Assembly (NCBI GenBank): GCA_016720595.1
Contig: JADKKI010000005.1
Location: forward strand, 248,001 to 312,000
Length of the DNA stretch: 64,000 bases
Direction of reading: 5' to 3'
DNA from: Myxococcales bacterium
GTDB lineage: Bacteria > Myxococcota_A > Polyangia > Haliangiales > Haliangiaceae
How positions within the stretch are numbered: the stretch's first letter is position 1; each line of letters starts with the position of its first letter. The notes under the pieces are model-generated. The model was not told the origin of the DNA and ran no database searches. It saw only the letters and a list, made by a program, of their open reading frames with translations. The translations under genes were made by a program, and so were the position numbers. Below are positions 18,735-27,267 of this stretch, in pieces.

Positions 18735-20396
18735 TCACTTGCAGTGCGCGAGGGTCCCGGACTTGGGCTCGCCGGTGCGCCAGTAGAATCCACCGCAGGG
18801 CTCGCCCTCGCGGCCCGGGAACCGGTCGAGGGGGACCCCTGGGCACACATCGCACTCGAGGTGACCGGTGACCCGGTTGGGATTCGGCTCGCCCCAGCGC
18901 GGGACGGCGAAGCCACTGCACGGCTCGTCGGCGCGGCCGGGCAGGTGGTACTTCGCGTACTCCTTGTCGGTGCAGACGACGCCATTGGGCGCGCAGTCGA
19001 TGGGCTCGCTGCCGGAGCACACCTTCTTGATCACGAGCTTCGTCGGGCACAGCGAGGCGCCGTCATTGGTGTCACAGCGGCACAACGACGTGCCCTTCTG
19101 CGGGCACAGCGGAAACTGATCCGCGGCGTTGGTCGGCAGGCAGTGACACAGCAAGTCGGATCCACCGCCGACGGGGGGAGGTCGCTTGTCGGGCGGCTTC
19201 CCACCGTCCTGCGGATCGATCGGGGTGTCGGGGCCAGCGCTGGTCGTCGTGGCGTCGGGCGCGGCGTCGACGGGAGGCACGCCCGGCGTGACCACCGCGG
19301 TGACGGCGGCATCGACCTGCGCTGGGCGAACGATCGGCGGCGCCGCACTGCCGATGGGCGTGGGCGGTGCGTCCGCGGTGGGCCGCTGCACGTACCAGAT
19401 CACGCCCGCGGTCGCGGCGGCCACCGCGAGGCCTCCCAACAAGAGCAGCCGCCGAGCAGGTGCCCGGGCCGGTGGCCGGCTCGACACGGTCGCGACCTCC
19501 CGCGAATCGACCGCCGCAGGTGCGGAGGCGGGGGCTGCCGCGGGCGCGACCATGGCCTCGGGCTCGAGCGCCTTCGCGAACGCGAGTGCATCCGCGAACC
19601 GGTCGGCCGGCGCCTTCGCGAGCGCGCGCTCCACCGCGGCGATCAGCGCGGGCGGCGTCTCGGGCCGGAGCTTCGCCAGGGACGGTGGCGGCTGGAACAC
19701 GTGCTGTCCGGCGAGCATCGCGGTGTTGCCCTCGAACGGGAGCTTGCCGGCGATCATCGCGAACATCGTGACGCCGACGGCGTACAGATCGGTGCGGTGA
19801 TCGACCTCCTGGCCGCGGAGCTGCTCGGGGGACATGAAGTTCGGCGTGCCGACCACGTGCCCCGTCGCGGTCAGGCTCACGTCATCGATCGCTCGCGCGA
19901 TCCCGAAGTCCATCAGCTTCACGTAGTCGCGATCGCCCGAGCGCGCCGTCAGCATCACGTTCGTCGGCTTGATGTCGCGGTGGATGACGCCGCCCTCGTG
20001 GATCGCGTGGAGACCCTGGAGGAGCTGGCGCGCGATCGCGATCGTTCGCGCGATCGACAATCGCCCGCCGTCGAGCTCCTTGCCGAGATCACGACCCTCG
20101 ACGTACTCCATGACAATGAACTCGGAGCTCGATTCGAGATCGGTGCCGACGTCGTAGATGTGGACCAGGTGCTCGTGCGTGATCCGGCTCGCGAGCTTGG
20201 CCTCGCGGCGGAACCGGGTCAGGTAGGCCTCGGGCGCCTCCTTGGCGGCGATCACCTTGATCGCGACACGTCGATCGAGTGCGGCGTGCTCGGCCTCGTA
20301 GACCACCCCCATCCCGCCGCGGCCGATCCGGCGACGGATGACGTAGCGTCCCTCGATCGTCTTGCCGATCCACGGGTCGGCTTCGGGCGGCACCAT
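18735..20396 (-). CDS. Receptor-like Ser/Thr protein kinase with Cys-rich outer domain
   Basis: 553 residues from ATG 20396 (an in-frame GTG at 20405 overlaps the upstream stop and has GGGAGG 4 nt before it; either is possible). Kinase domain: GRGGMG at 25-30, Lys47, HRDIKPTN with His139-Arg140-Asp141, DFG at 163-165, and TPNFMSPEQ activation segment. All catalytic residues are present. One membrane helix lies at about 326-347. The outer part begins with a Pro/Asp/Ala linker and ends in ~130 residues rich in Cys (CHCLP, CRCD, CDVCPG) with two related units, G-R-A-D-E-P-C and G-R-E-G-E-P-C, each followed by a Gly-Glu-Pro. This layout suggests a sensor kinase with a disulfide-stabilised periplasmic domain. 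Confidence 0.88.
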   Translation of the reverse strand: MVPPEADPWIGKTIEGRYVIRRRIGRGGMGVVYEAEHAALDRRVAIKVIAAKEAPEAYLTRFRREAKLASRITHEHLVHIYDVGTDLESSSEFIVMEYVEGRDLGKELDGGRLSIARTIAIARQLLQGLHAIHEGGVIHRDIKPTNVMLTARSGDRDYVKLMDFGIARAIDDVSLTATGHVVGTPNFMSPEQLRGQEVDHRTDLYAVGVTMFAMIAGKLPFEGNTAMLAGQHVFQPPPSLAKLRPETPPALIAAVERALAKAPADRFADALAFAKALEPEAMVAPAAAPASAPAAVDSREVATVSSRPPARAPARRLLLLGGLAVAAATAGVIWYVQRPTADAPPTPIGSAAPPIVRPAQVDAAVTAVVTPGVPPVDAAPDATTTSAGPDTPIDPQDGGKPPDKRPPPVGGGSDLLCHCLPTNAADQFPLCPQKGTSLCRCDTNDGASLCPTKLVIKKVCSGSEPIDCAPNGVVCTDKEYAKYHLPGRADEPCSGFAVPRWGEPNPNRVTGHLECDVCPGVPLDRFPGREGEPCGGFYWRTGEPKSGTLAHCK

Positions 20397-20401
20397 CGCG
20401 C

Positions 20402-20758
20402 TCACGGTACCTCCCGCACGTAGATGCTGCGGATCCCGCCGCAGCGGGCGCAGGTGAACTGCAGGACGCTCAGCTCGGCTCCCTCGTGGGTGACCGTCTG
20501 GTTCGCGGCAGAATCGAGAGGGATGTCGCAGCGCGGGCACCGCTGCTTGCGGCGGATCCGCTCGATCTCGCCGATCGAGGCGGTGATCGCGGTGGCCGGG
20601 GCCTCGCCCTCGACCTGGCCGGGGAGCTGCGAGCGGATCCCACTGGCGAGGAGCAGGTCCTCCTTGCGCGGGAGGAGCGTCCAGCGCCGGTCGGCGAACA
20701 TCCCGACGATGATCGTCGCGACGACGATGCCGAAGGTGCCGATCACGGTCCAGATCAT
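20402..20758 (-). CDS. Small membrane protein with zinc ribbon
   Basis: 118 residues starting MIWTVIGTFGIVVATIIVGMF, a single N-terminal membrane helix (about 3-21). The C-terminal half has two Cys pairs, Cys-Pro-Arg-Cys and Cys-Ala-Arg-Cys, spaced ~35 residues apart, which would form a zinc ribbon in the cytoplasm or periplasm depending on topology. No known family is recognised. It lies 5 bp before the receptor-like kinase gene and 8 bp after the dehydrogenase stop, so these three are probably co-transcribed. The frame extends upstream, but that part is antisense-like and overlaps the dehydrogenase. Confidence 0.72.
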   Translation of the reverse strand: MIWTVIGTFGIVVATIIVGMFADRRWTLLPRKEDLLLASGIRSQLPGQVEGEAPATAITASIGEIERIRRKQRCPRCDIPLDSAANQTVTHEGAELSVLQFTCARCGGIRSIYVREVP

Positions 20759-20766
20759 ACGCAAGG

Positions 20767-21840
20767 TCACGGAGTAACGAGGTCGCGCGTGATCGCGCCG
20801 AGGTCGGCACAGCCGCACAGCGCCATCGCGAGATCGAGCTCGCGCCGCAGCACCCCCAGGGCCGCGGCCACGCCTTCGCGGCCACCCGCGGTCAGCCCCC
20901 ACAGCACCGGGCGACCGACCAGGACCGCGCGCGCGCCGAGAGCGAGGGCCTTCACCACGTCGGTCCCGCGCCGCACGCCGCCGTCGAGCAGGATCTCGCC
21001 TCGTCCCGCGACGGCGTCGACGATCCGCGGCAGCACGTCGATCGTCGCGGGCGAGGCATCGAGCTGTCGGCCGCCATGGTTCGAGACCACGATGCCGGCG
21101 GCGCCATGGGTCACCGCGCGGACGGCATCGTCGGCGCGAACGATCCCCTTCACGACGATCGGGAGCTTCGTGATCGAGCGCAGCCACGGCAGCACGTCCC
21201 AGGTCAGTGCGGGATCGAGCAGCGTCGCGAAGTACGCCGCGAGCCCCGATTCGCCACCCGCGGCGGGCACGGGCGCATAGCCCGCGGCGTGCAGGTTCGA
21301 GACGCCGAGCTCCGGGGGCAGGCCGAACCGGTTCCGGACGTCTCGCTCGCGGCGCCCGAGCAGCGGTGCATCGACCGTGAGCACCAGCGCGCGGCAGCCC
21401 GCGGCCTCGACGCGTTGGACCAGGGCCGCGGTCGCGGCGCGATCACGATAGACGTAGAGCTGGAACCACACCGGCCCGCTCGCGGCGGCGACGACGTCCT
21501 CCACCGGGGTGTTCGACAGCGTGGACAGGATGAACAACGTCCCCGCGTCGCCGGCGCCGCGGACGCTCGCCAGCTCTCCGTCGGGGTGTGCGAGCCGGTG
21601 GAACGCGGTCGGGGCCACCGCGATCGGCATCGCGATCCGCTCGCCGAGCACCGTGGTCGCGAGCTCGCGCCGCGCGACATCGACGAGCACGTGATAGTGC
21701 AGGAGGATCGCCTCGTAGGCCTCGAGGTTGCGGCGCAGGCAGCGCTCGTCGTCGGCTCCGGAGGCGTAGTAGTCCCACGCCATCTGCGGGAGCTTGGCCT
21801 TCGCCAGCGCCTCCAGCTCGTGCAGGTTCAGGACGTCCAT
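20767..21840 (-). CDS. FMN-dependent alpha-hydroxy-acid dehydrogenase/oxidase
   Basis: 357 residues, typical length for the glycolate oxidase / L-lactate dehydrogenase (lldD-like) family. Seen motifs: DYYASGADDE near residue 21, PIAVAPTAFHRLAHPDGE, FQLYVYRDR, LTVDAPLLGRRERDVRN, and the catalytic SNHGGRQLD segment with the active-site His, followed by DGGVRRGTDVVKALALGA for FMN phosphate binding. It should oxidise an L-2-hydroxyacid such as lactate or glycolate in the cytoplasm. Which acid cannot be told. Upstream lies the transglutaminase fusion gene, 8 bp away. Confidence 0.9.
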   Translation of the reverse strand: MDVLNLHELEALAKAKLPQMAWDYYASGADDERCLRRNLEAYEAILLHYHVLVDVARRELATTVLGERIAMPIAVAPTAFHRLAHPDGELASVRGAGDAGTLFILSTLSNTPVEDVVAAASGPVWFQLYVYRDRAATAALVQRVEAAGCRALVLTVDAPLLGRRERDVRNRFGLPPELGVSNLHAAGYAPVPAAGGESGLAAYFATLLDPALTWDVLPWLRSITKLPIVVKGIVRADDAVRAVTHGAAGIVVSNHGGRQLDASPATIDVLPRIVDAVAGRGEILLDGGVRRGTDVVKALALGARAVLVGRPVLWGLTAGGREGVAAALGVLRRELDLAMALCGCADLGAITRDLVTP

Positions 21841-21848
21841 CGTAGCGC

Positions 21849-23579
21849 TCAGCCTCCGGGCGAATCCTGATGCGGCTCGACCTTGACGTCCACCGACAGC
21901 GTCTCGCCGCCACCGCCGACGAAGATCGTGCCGCTCGTCGGCGTGGCGTCGATGTAGTTGCGGCCCACCGCGACGCGTACGTGATCGGTCTGCGTGAGGA
22001 TCCCGTTGGTAGGATCGAAGCCCTTCCAGCCGACCTGCGGCAAGTACAGCTGCACCCATGCGTGCGAGGCCTCGGACTGCGCCGTGTTCGCGGCCTTGGG
22101 GCCCGTGTAGATGTACCCGCACACGTAGCGCGCGGGGACCCCGAGGAGGCGCGCGAGGCAGATCATCACGTTCGTGAAGTCCTGGCACACGCCACGGCGG
22201 TTCGAGTAGACGTCGAACGCGGTGGTCGCGAGCGTGGTCACGCCCTGCTGGTACGCGTACTCGCGGAAGATCGTGTGGTTCATGTCGAGCAGCGTGTCGA
22301 GCAGGTCGTAGTCGTTGCGCTTGACGAAGCTCATCGCGTACTCGGCGAGCTCGGCGAGCTGCGTCTCGGGGAGCTCGGGCGGCAACAGATAGGGGTCGAG
22401 CACCTGGCGTTGCCACGGCATCCACACCAGGGGGATGGTCGAGCTGACGCGGAGCGGCCCGAACCCCAGCGGATCGACATCGAGCACGTCGACCACGCTC
22501 TTGGCCTCGATCACCATCTCGTCGAACTCGGTCTCGATCACGAGCCTGCGGACCCGATTGCCAAACACGTCCTCGTAGTCCCGGCTGTGCGACGGCACCG
22601 AGACGGTGAGCTCGCTCGAGATGCAGTTCTGCAGGCGATCGTGATACGGCGTGAGCCGCAGCACGTGCTGCGATCGCTCGATCGGCTTGTCGTACTTGTA
22701 GACAGTACGGTGCGTGACGTCGAACCGCCGCGGCTCGGCCTTGCGCGGCCTGCGGAGCTGCCGGGCGCTCGGCGTGGGGGCATCGGTGGCGCGCTCGGTG
22801 ATCACCGCGCCCTCGCGGATCACCATCAACGTGCCCGGCGTGAGCTGACGCCACACGATCGACTTGTCGGCATCACCCTCGCGCGCCGAGAGCTGCTCGG
22901 AGCACACGATCACGCCCTTGCGGCTCTTCGCGCCGCGGCGCGTGAGATCGACGTCGAGATCGTCGTCTCCGAACGCGATCTTCTCGTACGGCGGAACCAG
23001 GAGGCCGACCCACAGCGGGACGCCGCGGTGATCAGCGTGGACGAGGAGGTCTCGACCATCGGTGAGGCAAAGGGTCAGCTCGCCGATCTTGTTGAGCTCG
23101 GTGAGCCAGCCGTGCATCTGATCGAGATCGACGTCCATCAGGGTGCGCCAGCCCTTCTCGCAGAACCGGTTGAGCAGCATGCAGAACATCTGCTCGGTAT
23201 CCGTGGAGCCGACCGGCTCGAACGGGCCCACGGTCTCGGGCTTGTGGTCGAGGCTGCCGGCGTGGGCGATCATCCAATCGCGGCGGCCCCACGTGCGGCA
23301 GAACGGCTGCGTGTTGGCATCCGAGAGCGCACCCCACGTGGCGTGGCGGATGTGCAGGACGAACACGTTGGACTCGACCTGCTCCCAGGCGAGCGCGAGC
23401 TGGCTGCGGATCGATGCCTGCGGCGGTGCGGGCTCCTTGAGCACGGCCGCCGAGGGCTCGCCGGCAGGGTAGTAGCCGAGCCCCCAGCCGTCGGGCAGGG
23501 TGCGCCCGGCATTGAGGCAGTGCAGCGTGAACGATGGCGCGAGCTCACCCTCGAAGGACATCGCGAGGAGGTTCGGCAC
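21849..23579 (-). CDS. Class II amidotransferase-like / transglutaminase-like fusion
   Basis: 576 residues from a GTG start. Residues 1-~265 resemble an Ntn-type class II glutamine amidotransferase domain (LPDGWGLGYYP, VFVLHIRHATWG, WMIAHAGSLD, GSTDTEQMFC), but the residue after Met is Pro, not the expected nucleophilic Cys2. Residues ~290-576 form a bacterial transglutaminase-like N domain (FDVTHRTVYKYDKPIERSQH) and a papain-like transglutaminase core with Cys in GVCQDFTN (about 463), His in EASHAWVQ and Asp in FDPTNG, a full catalytic triad. These domains accompany circularly permuted ATP-grasp and alpha-E genes, here directly upstream. The core probably hydrolyses or transfers a peptide/isopeptide bond made by the ligases. 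Confidence 0.85.
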   Translation of the reverse strand: MPNLLAMSFEGELAPSFTLHCLNAGRTLPDGWGLGYYPAGEPSAAVLKEPAPPQASIRSQLALAWEQVESNVFVLHIRHATWGALSDANTQPFCRTWGRRDWMIAHAGSLDHKPETVGPFEPVGSTDTEQMFCMLLNRFCEKGWRTLMDVDLDQMHGWLTELNKIGELTLCLTDGRDLLVHADHRGVPLWVGLLVPPYEKIAFGDDDLDVDLTRRGAKSRKGVIVCSEQLSAREGDADKSIVWRQLTPGTLMVIREGAVITERATDAPTPSARQLRRPRKAEPRRFDVTHRTVYKYDKPIERSQHVLRLTPYHDRLQNCISSELTVSVPSHSRDYEDVFGNRVRRLVIETEFDEMVIEAKSVVDVLDVDPLGFGPLRVSSTIPLVWMPWQRQVLDPYLLPPELPETQLAELAEYAMSFVKRNDYDLLDTLLDMNHTIFREYAYQQGVTTLATTAFDVYSNRRGVCQDFTNVMICLARLLGVPARYVCGYIYTGPKAANTAQSEASHAWVQLYLPQVGWKGFDPTNGILTQTDHVRVAVGRNYIDATPTSGTIFVGGGGETLSVDVKVEPHQDSPGG

Positions 23580-23585
23580 GCGGCG

Positions 23586-23591
23586 ACGCTA
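23586..23591 (-). promoter_or_regulatory. -10-like box TAGCGT, 6 nt before the amidotransferase/transglutaminase GTG
   Basis: TAGCGT then CGCCGC then GTG at 23579. It lies in the 12-bp gap after the alpha-E stop, so this gene could be transcribed separately from the ligase genes. Confidence 0.4.
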
Positions 23592-24584
23592 TCACGCTCC
23601 TCGACCAGCGCCGAGGAGCTCGGTTCCGAGTGTTCCGCAGATCTCGTGCACCTCGTCGACGACGTGCGTCAGGAGATCGTGGACGGCTGCACCCGACAGC
23701 GACTCCTTCTCCCGCGCGGTGACCCACGCATCGAGGATCCGCAGCCGCTCGAGCGAGGCGCCGCCGGGGAGCGTGTGGTGCTCGGGCGGGCGGATGTTGC
23801 ACAGCCGATCGTAGGCGGACTTCACGCAGTAGGCGATCGAGCGCGGGAACGCCGGCTCGGACACCAGGAACCGGGCCACGCCCTCGGAGCTGATCCGCCC
23901 GGCCGCGCGCTTGAGGTACGCCTCGCTCCCCGACAGCGCGCGGAGCAGGGACAGCCAGAGCGCGGTCTCCACCACCTCGTCGGCATCGCTCGAGCGACGG
24001 CGCGGCAGGTTGGTGAACGCGTGGTGGTGGACGTCGAGCATGCGCGCGGTCTGGTTGACTCGCTCGAGCAGGACGCCGAGCCACATGAAGTCGAGCGGCT
24101 CGTCGTGCAGCATGGTCGAGCGCAACAGGCCGAGCGTGAGCTGCGTCGACCGGCGCACGTGCTGGTAGAACGCCTCGCGGTGGTGGGTGAACGACGTGGT
24201 CGCACCATCCTGCATCCACAGGTGGAGCTCGTTGACGGTCTCCCAGGCCTCGAGCGAGAGCACCTCGCGGATCGAGCGAGCATTCCAGCGCGCACCGTCG
24301 ATCGAGCGTGCGAGCGAGACGCCGTTGTCCTCGTCCCACACCATGAACCGCTGCACGATCTCGCTGTCGCCCCAGGCGTGGTGCTCGTCGTCGCCCTCGG
24401 CGAGCCGCTCGCGAAACTCCACTTCTTCACCCGAGACCACCAGCACGGGGCGCCACACGCCCGCCGCGGGGAGCTCGGCGTCGAGGGCGAGCGACACGCT
24501 CGCGGCGAGCATGCGCGCGGTGGCCTCGGCGCGCTCGACGTAGCGCCCGAACCAGAAGCAGTGATCCGCGACGCGCGAGATCAT
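23592..24584 (-). CDS. Alpha-E domain protein (DUF403)
   Basis: 330 residues, all alpha-helical, beginning MISRVADHCFWFGRYVERAEATARML, the usual start of alpha-E proteins. Conserved features include a helix ending in SREVLSLEAWE-like (ARSIREVLSLEAWETVN) and FMWLGVLLERVNQTARMLDV. Length matches the family. Alpha-E proteins always neighbour circularly permuted ATP-grasp ligases and are proposed to be structural or substrate-binding partners in peptide synthesis. The ATG immediately follows the TAG of the ATP-grasp gene, so they are coupled. Confidence 0.9.
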   Translation of the reverse strand: MISRVADHCFWFGRYVERAEATARMLAASVSLALDAELPAAGVWRPVLVVSGEEVEFRERLAEGDDEHHAWGDSEIVQRFMVWDEDNGVSLARSIDGARWNARSIREVLSLEAWETVNELHLWMQDGATTSFTHHREAFYQHVRRSTQLTLGLLRSTMLHDEPLDFMWLGVLLERVNQTARMLDVHHHAFTNLPRRRSSDADEVVETALWLSLLRALSGSEAYLKRAAGRISSEGVARFLVSEPAFPRSIAYCVKSAYDRLCNIRPPEHHTLPGGASLERLRILDAWVTAREKESLSGAAVHDLLTHVVDEVHEICGTLGTELLGAGRGA

Positions 24585-26075
24585 CTAGCCGGTCTCCTTC
24601 ATCACCCAGGTGTCCTTGCTGCCGCCGCCCTGCGACGAGTTGACGACGTAGCTGCCGGCCTTGAGTGCGACGCGCGTCAACCCACCGGGGAGCACCCACG
24701 GGCCCTCTCGCGAGGTCAGGATGTACGGTCGCAGATCCACGCGGCGCGGCTCGACGGTGGCGCGCTCGGCGATCCACGTGGGACAGCACGACAGCTCGAT
24801 CCGGTGCTGTGCGATGTAGCGGCGGGGCTCGGCGAGGATCCGGCCGCGGAACTCGTCGAGCTCGGCGCGGCTCGCCTGCGGCCCCATCAACATCCCGTAG
24901 CCACCGGCCTCGTCCACGGCCTTGACCACCATCTGATCGAGGTGCTCGAGAACGTAGGCGCGATCCTCGTCGAACAGGCACACGTAGGTCTGCACCTGCT
25001 CGAGCAGCGGCTGCTCGCCCAGGTAGAACTCGATCATGTCGGGGACGAACGGATAGACCGCCTTGTCGTCGGCGATCCCGTTGCCGGGCGCGTTCGCGAG
25101 CGCGACGTTGCCTGCGGCGTACGCGCGCATCAGGCCGGGCACCCCGAGCATGCTGTCGGGGCGGAACACCTCGGGATCGAGGAACGCTTCGTCGGTGCGG
25201 CGATAGATCACGTGCACGCGCTTGGGGCCGCGGGTGGTGCGGCAGTAGACCTTCTCGCCATCGACGAACAGATCCGGCGCCTCCACCAGCTCGAGGCCCA
25301 TGGTGCGCGCGAGGAAGCTGTGCTCGAAGTAGGCCGAGTTGTACGTGCCGGGCGTCAGCACCACGGCGTTGCAGTCGTGCTCGAGCGGAGACACCGAGCG
25401 CAAGGTCTCGGCGAGCCGCGTGGGATAGTGATCGACGCGGTGGACGCGCGCCGCGTCGAAGATCCGCGGAAACAGCCGCTTGCTGATCAACCGGTTCTCG
25501 ACCACGTACGACACGCCGGAGGGCGTGCGGAGGTTGTCCTCGAGGACCCGCCAGGTGCCGTCTCCATCGCGGATCAGATCGACGCCGGAGATGTGGATCC
25601 GTACGCCGCCGGGCGGCTTGATCCCGCGCAGCATGGGGCGGTAGCCCGCCGCACCGAGGACCATCTCGGCAGGCACCACACCCGCGGCGAGGATCTTCTG
25701 ATCTCCGTAGATGTCATCGAGGAACGCGCCGAGCGCGCGCAGCCGCTGCTGGAGGCCGCGCTCGAGGCGGGCGTAGTCGGTTGCGGCGATCAAGCGGGGG
25801 AGCAGGCAGAACGGGAAGATCTTCTCCGTCCCGCGCGCATCCCCGTAGACCGAGAACGTCACGCCCTGCTGGAGCAGCGCGGTCTCGGCGAGTTGCTGAG
25901 CGCGCGCCAGCTCGTCGGGCGACATCTTCGCGAGCAGCTGCGCGACGCGCGCGAACGGAGGACGTGCCAGCGCGCCGTCGAACATCTCGTCGTAGGTCCC
26001 GGGCAGCGCCGCCTGCGGGTACCGATCGAACAAGCCGGCGAGCGGTCCCTGTGACTGGGACTGGCTCTGCATCAT
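24585..26075 (-). CDS. Circularly permuted ATP-grasp ligase (DUF404/DUF407 type)
   Basis: 496 residues starting MMQSQSQSQ. Conserved features: YDEMFD, FSVYGD, ERIFPF-like (EKIFPFCLLPRL), FLDDIYGDQKIL, RIHISGVDLIRDGDG, RVLEDNLRTPSGVSYV, ALANAPGNGIADDKAVYPFVPDMI, VVKAVDEAGGYGM and SSQGGGSKDTWVM at the end. These are the marks of the circularly permuted ATP-grasp type 2 family, a COOH-NH2 ligase that joins a carboxylate to an amine with ATP. Adjacent alpha-E, transglutaminase and DUF2126 genes fit the amidoligase systems described by comparative genomics for peptide or poly-amino-acid synthesis. Product unknown. Annotated start is the first Met after a TACGAT box. Confidence 0.92.
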   Translation of the reverse strand: MMQSQSQSQGPLAGLFDRYPQAALPGTYDEMFDGALARPPFARVAQLLAKMSPDELARAQQLAETALLQQGVTFSVYGDARGTEKIFPFCLLPRLIAATDYARLERGLQQRLRALGAFLDDIYGDQKILAAGVVPAEMVLGAAGYRPMLRGIKPPGGVRIHISGVDLIRDGDGTWRVLEDNLRTPSGVSYVVENRLISKRLFPRIFDAARVHRVDHYPTRLAETLRSVSPLEHDCNAVVLTPGTYNSAYFEHSFLARTMGLELVEAPDLFVDGEKVYCRTTRGPKRVHVIYRRTDEAFLDPEVFRPDSMLGVPGLMRAYAAGNVALANAPGNGIADDKAVYPFVPDMIEFYLGEQPLLEQVQTYVCLFDEDRAYVLEHLDQMVVKAVDEAGGYGMLMGPQASRAELDEFRGRILAEPRRYIAQHRIELSCCPTWIAERATVEPRRVDLRPYILTSREGPWVLPGGLTRVALKAGSYVVNSSQGGGSKDTWVMKETG

Positions 26076-26081
26076 GACCTC

Positions 26082-26087
26082 ATCGTA
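26082..26087 (-). promoter_or_regulatory. -10-like box TACGAT, 6 nt before the ATP-grasp ATG
   Basis: TACGAT then GAGGTC then the ATG at 26075; the GAGG could double as a weak ribosome site. It lies in the 19-bp gap after the lipoprotein stop. Confidence 0.42.
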
Positions 26088-26094
26088 ACGCGGA

Positions 26095-27264
26095 TCAGGG
26101 CAGGCCGAGGACCACGAGGGCAGACTCGCGATGATCCACGGTGATGGCGTTTCCCGAGCCGAACCCCAGCGAGACGTGTCGCGGGCGCCCGGTGACCAGC
26201 TGGACCAAGCCGTAGGTGGCCTCGTAGGCGCAGTTCGGCGTGGCGTGGGCAAATCCCGAGGTCGCCCCGTCGATCGTGAACGTCACTTCGCGCTCCGCCG
26301 GGGGCGCGCCCGCGCAGGCCTCCTCGAGTCGGGCGGAGGCGAGATAGAGCGAGGTCGGCGTGGCCGCCGGAGGTAACGTCAGCTCGGCCGTCACCGTCTG
26401 CTGGGCCGCCGCGGAGCTGCGTGGGGTGTCGTCGAATGCGGTGTCGAACGAGCTCAGCCCGGCCGTGCGAATCGCGAGGACGCGCGCGTTGCGGAGGCTG
26501 CCGATGCCCTGGCCGCCGTGGGCCTGGAGCGTGATCGTCGATGGGCCGGCTGGCAGCGCGACGCGGCGCACGACCAGCACCGACTGCCACGGGGTGCGCG
26601 GCATCTGCAGATCTTCGAACCAGATCGCGCCCGCGGGATCGAGCCACTGGATGAACGCGTCGCTCTCGCCCGGCCGGTCACTCACATTGACCAGGAGCAA
26701 GACGAGGTAGTCGCCGGCCGTGCGCGGCGTCAGGGTGAAGGTGTGCGCGGTGACGTAGCCGCCCGGAGGCAGTTCGAGCACCGGATCCGCGCTCGCGTAC
26801 AGTGGCTCCGTGGCCGCAGGGAGGGCCACGGCCACGAGATGGAGCTGCGCGATCGTCGCCGTGGCGCCGGTGCCCTCGCGGAGCTGGACCGCGATCTGGC
26901 GTGAAGTGATGGCGCCATCGACGACGGTGAAGTGCTGCCAAGGACCGGGTCGATCGAACGTGCTGTTCTGGACGCCACCGATGCCGTCTTCGATGCCATC
27001 GACCGTGTAGCGCGCCTCGGCGCCGATCTCGGCGAACGTGCTGGCCTGCAGCGTCGCGCTGACGAGCACGAGCCAGCGCTGGCCGTCCGATGGTGGCAGC
27101 TCCAGCGTCGCGCCGGGCACATCGACGAACGTGTCGCTCGTGGTGCTGAAGCTGTCGATCACGACCTCGCTCGGTGGTGGGGCAGGGAGCTCGTCGAACC
27201 CGAGGCGCCCGCAGCCCCCGACTCCGACGACGCCGACGAGGAGCCCGACGAGGTACCACCGCAC
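26095..27264 (-). CDS. Lipoprotein of unknown function with GCGRxGFD signature
   Basis: 389 residues from a GTG start. Signal peptide MRWYLVGLLVGVVGVGGC with lipobox Cys18, followed by GRLGFDELPAPPPSE. The rest is beta-rich with two tandem similar units of ~170 residues (DTFVDVPGATLELPP..., then TAHTFTLTPRTAGDYLVLLLV). No catalytic motif. The Cys-Gly-Arg-Leu-Gly-Phe-Asp at the lipidation site is shared with the lipoprotein at 36.6 kb. It sits inside the amidoligase cluster, 3 bp after the stand-alone DUF2126 gene, so it may be co-expressed with it. Outer-membrane location is inferred. Confidence 0.75.
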   Translation of the reverse strand: MRWYLVGLLVGVVGVGGCGRLGFDELPAPPPSEVVIDSFSTTSDTFVDVPGATLELPPSDGQRWLVLVSATLQASTFAEIGAEARYTVDGIEDGIGGVQNSTFDRPGPWQHFTVVDGAITSRQIAVQLREGTGATATIAQLHLVAVALPAATEPLYASADPVLELPPGGYVTAHTFTLTPRTAGDYLVLLLVNVSDRPGESDAFIQWLDPAGAIWFEDLQMPRTPWQSVLVVRRVALPAGPSTITLQAHGGQGIGSLRNARVLAIRTAGLSSFDTAFDDTPRSSAAAQQTVTAELTLPPAATPTSLYLASARLEEACAGAPPAEREVTFTIDGATSGFAHATPNCAYEATYGLVQLVTGRPRHVSLGFGSGNAITVDHRESALVVLGLP

Positions 27265-27267
27265 CGG

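Noticed and set aside
20402..21187. Extending the small zinc-ribbon protein upstream to 261 residues
   Set aside because: The extension overlaps the FMN-dependent dehydrogenase and is Arg-rich nonsense; the Met at 20758 directly precedes a membrane helix.
21870..26054. 1394-codon plus-strand open frame antisense to the transglutaminase, alpha-E and ATP-grasp genes
   Set aside because: Spans three well-identified minus genes and has an Arg/His/Asp-rich nonsense translation; long antisense frames are expected at this GC content.
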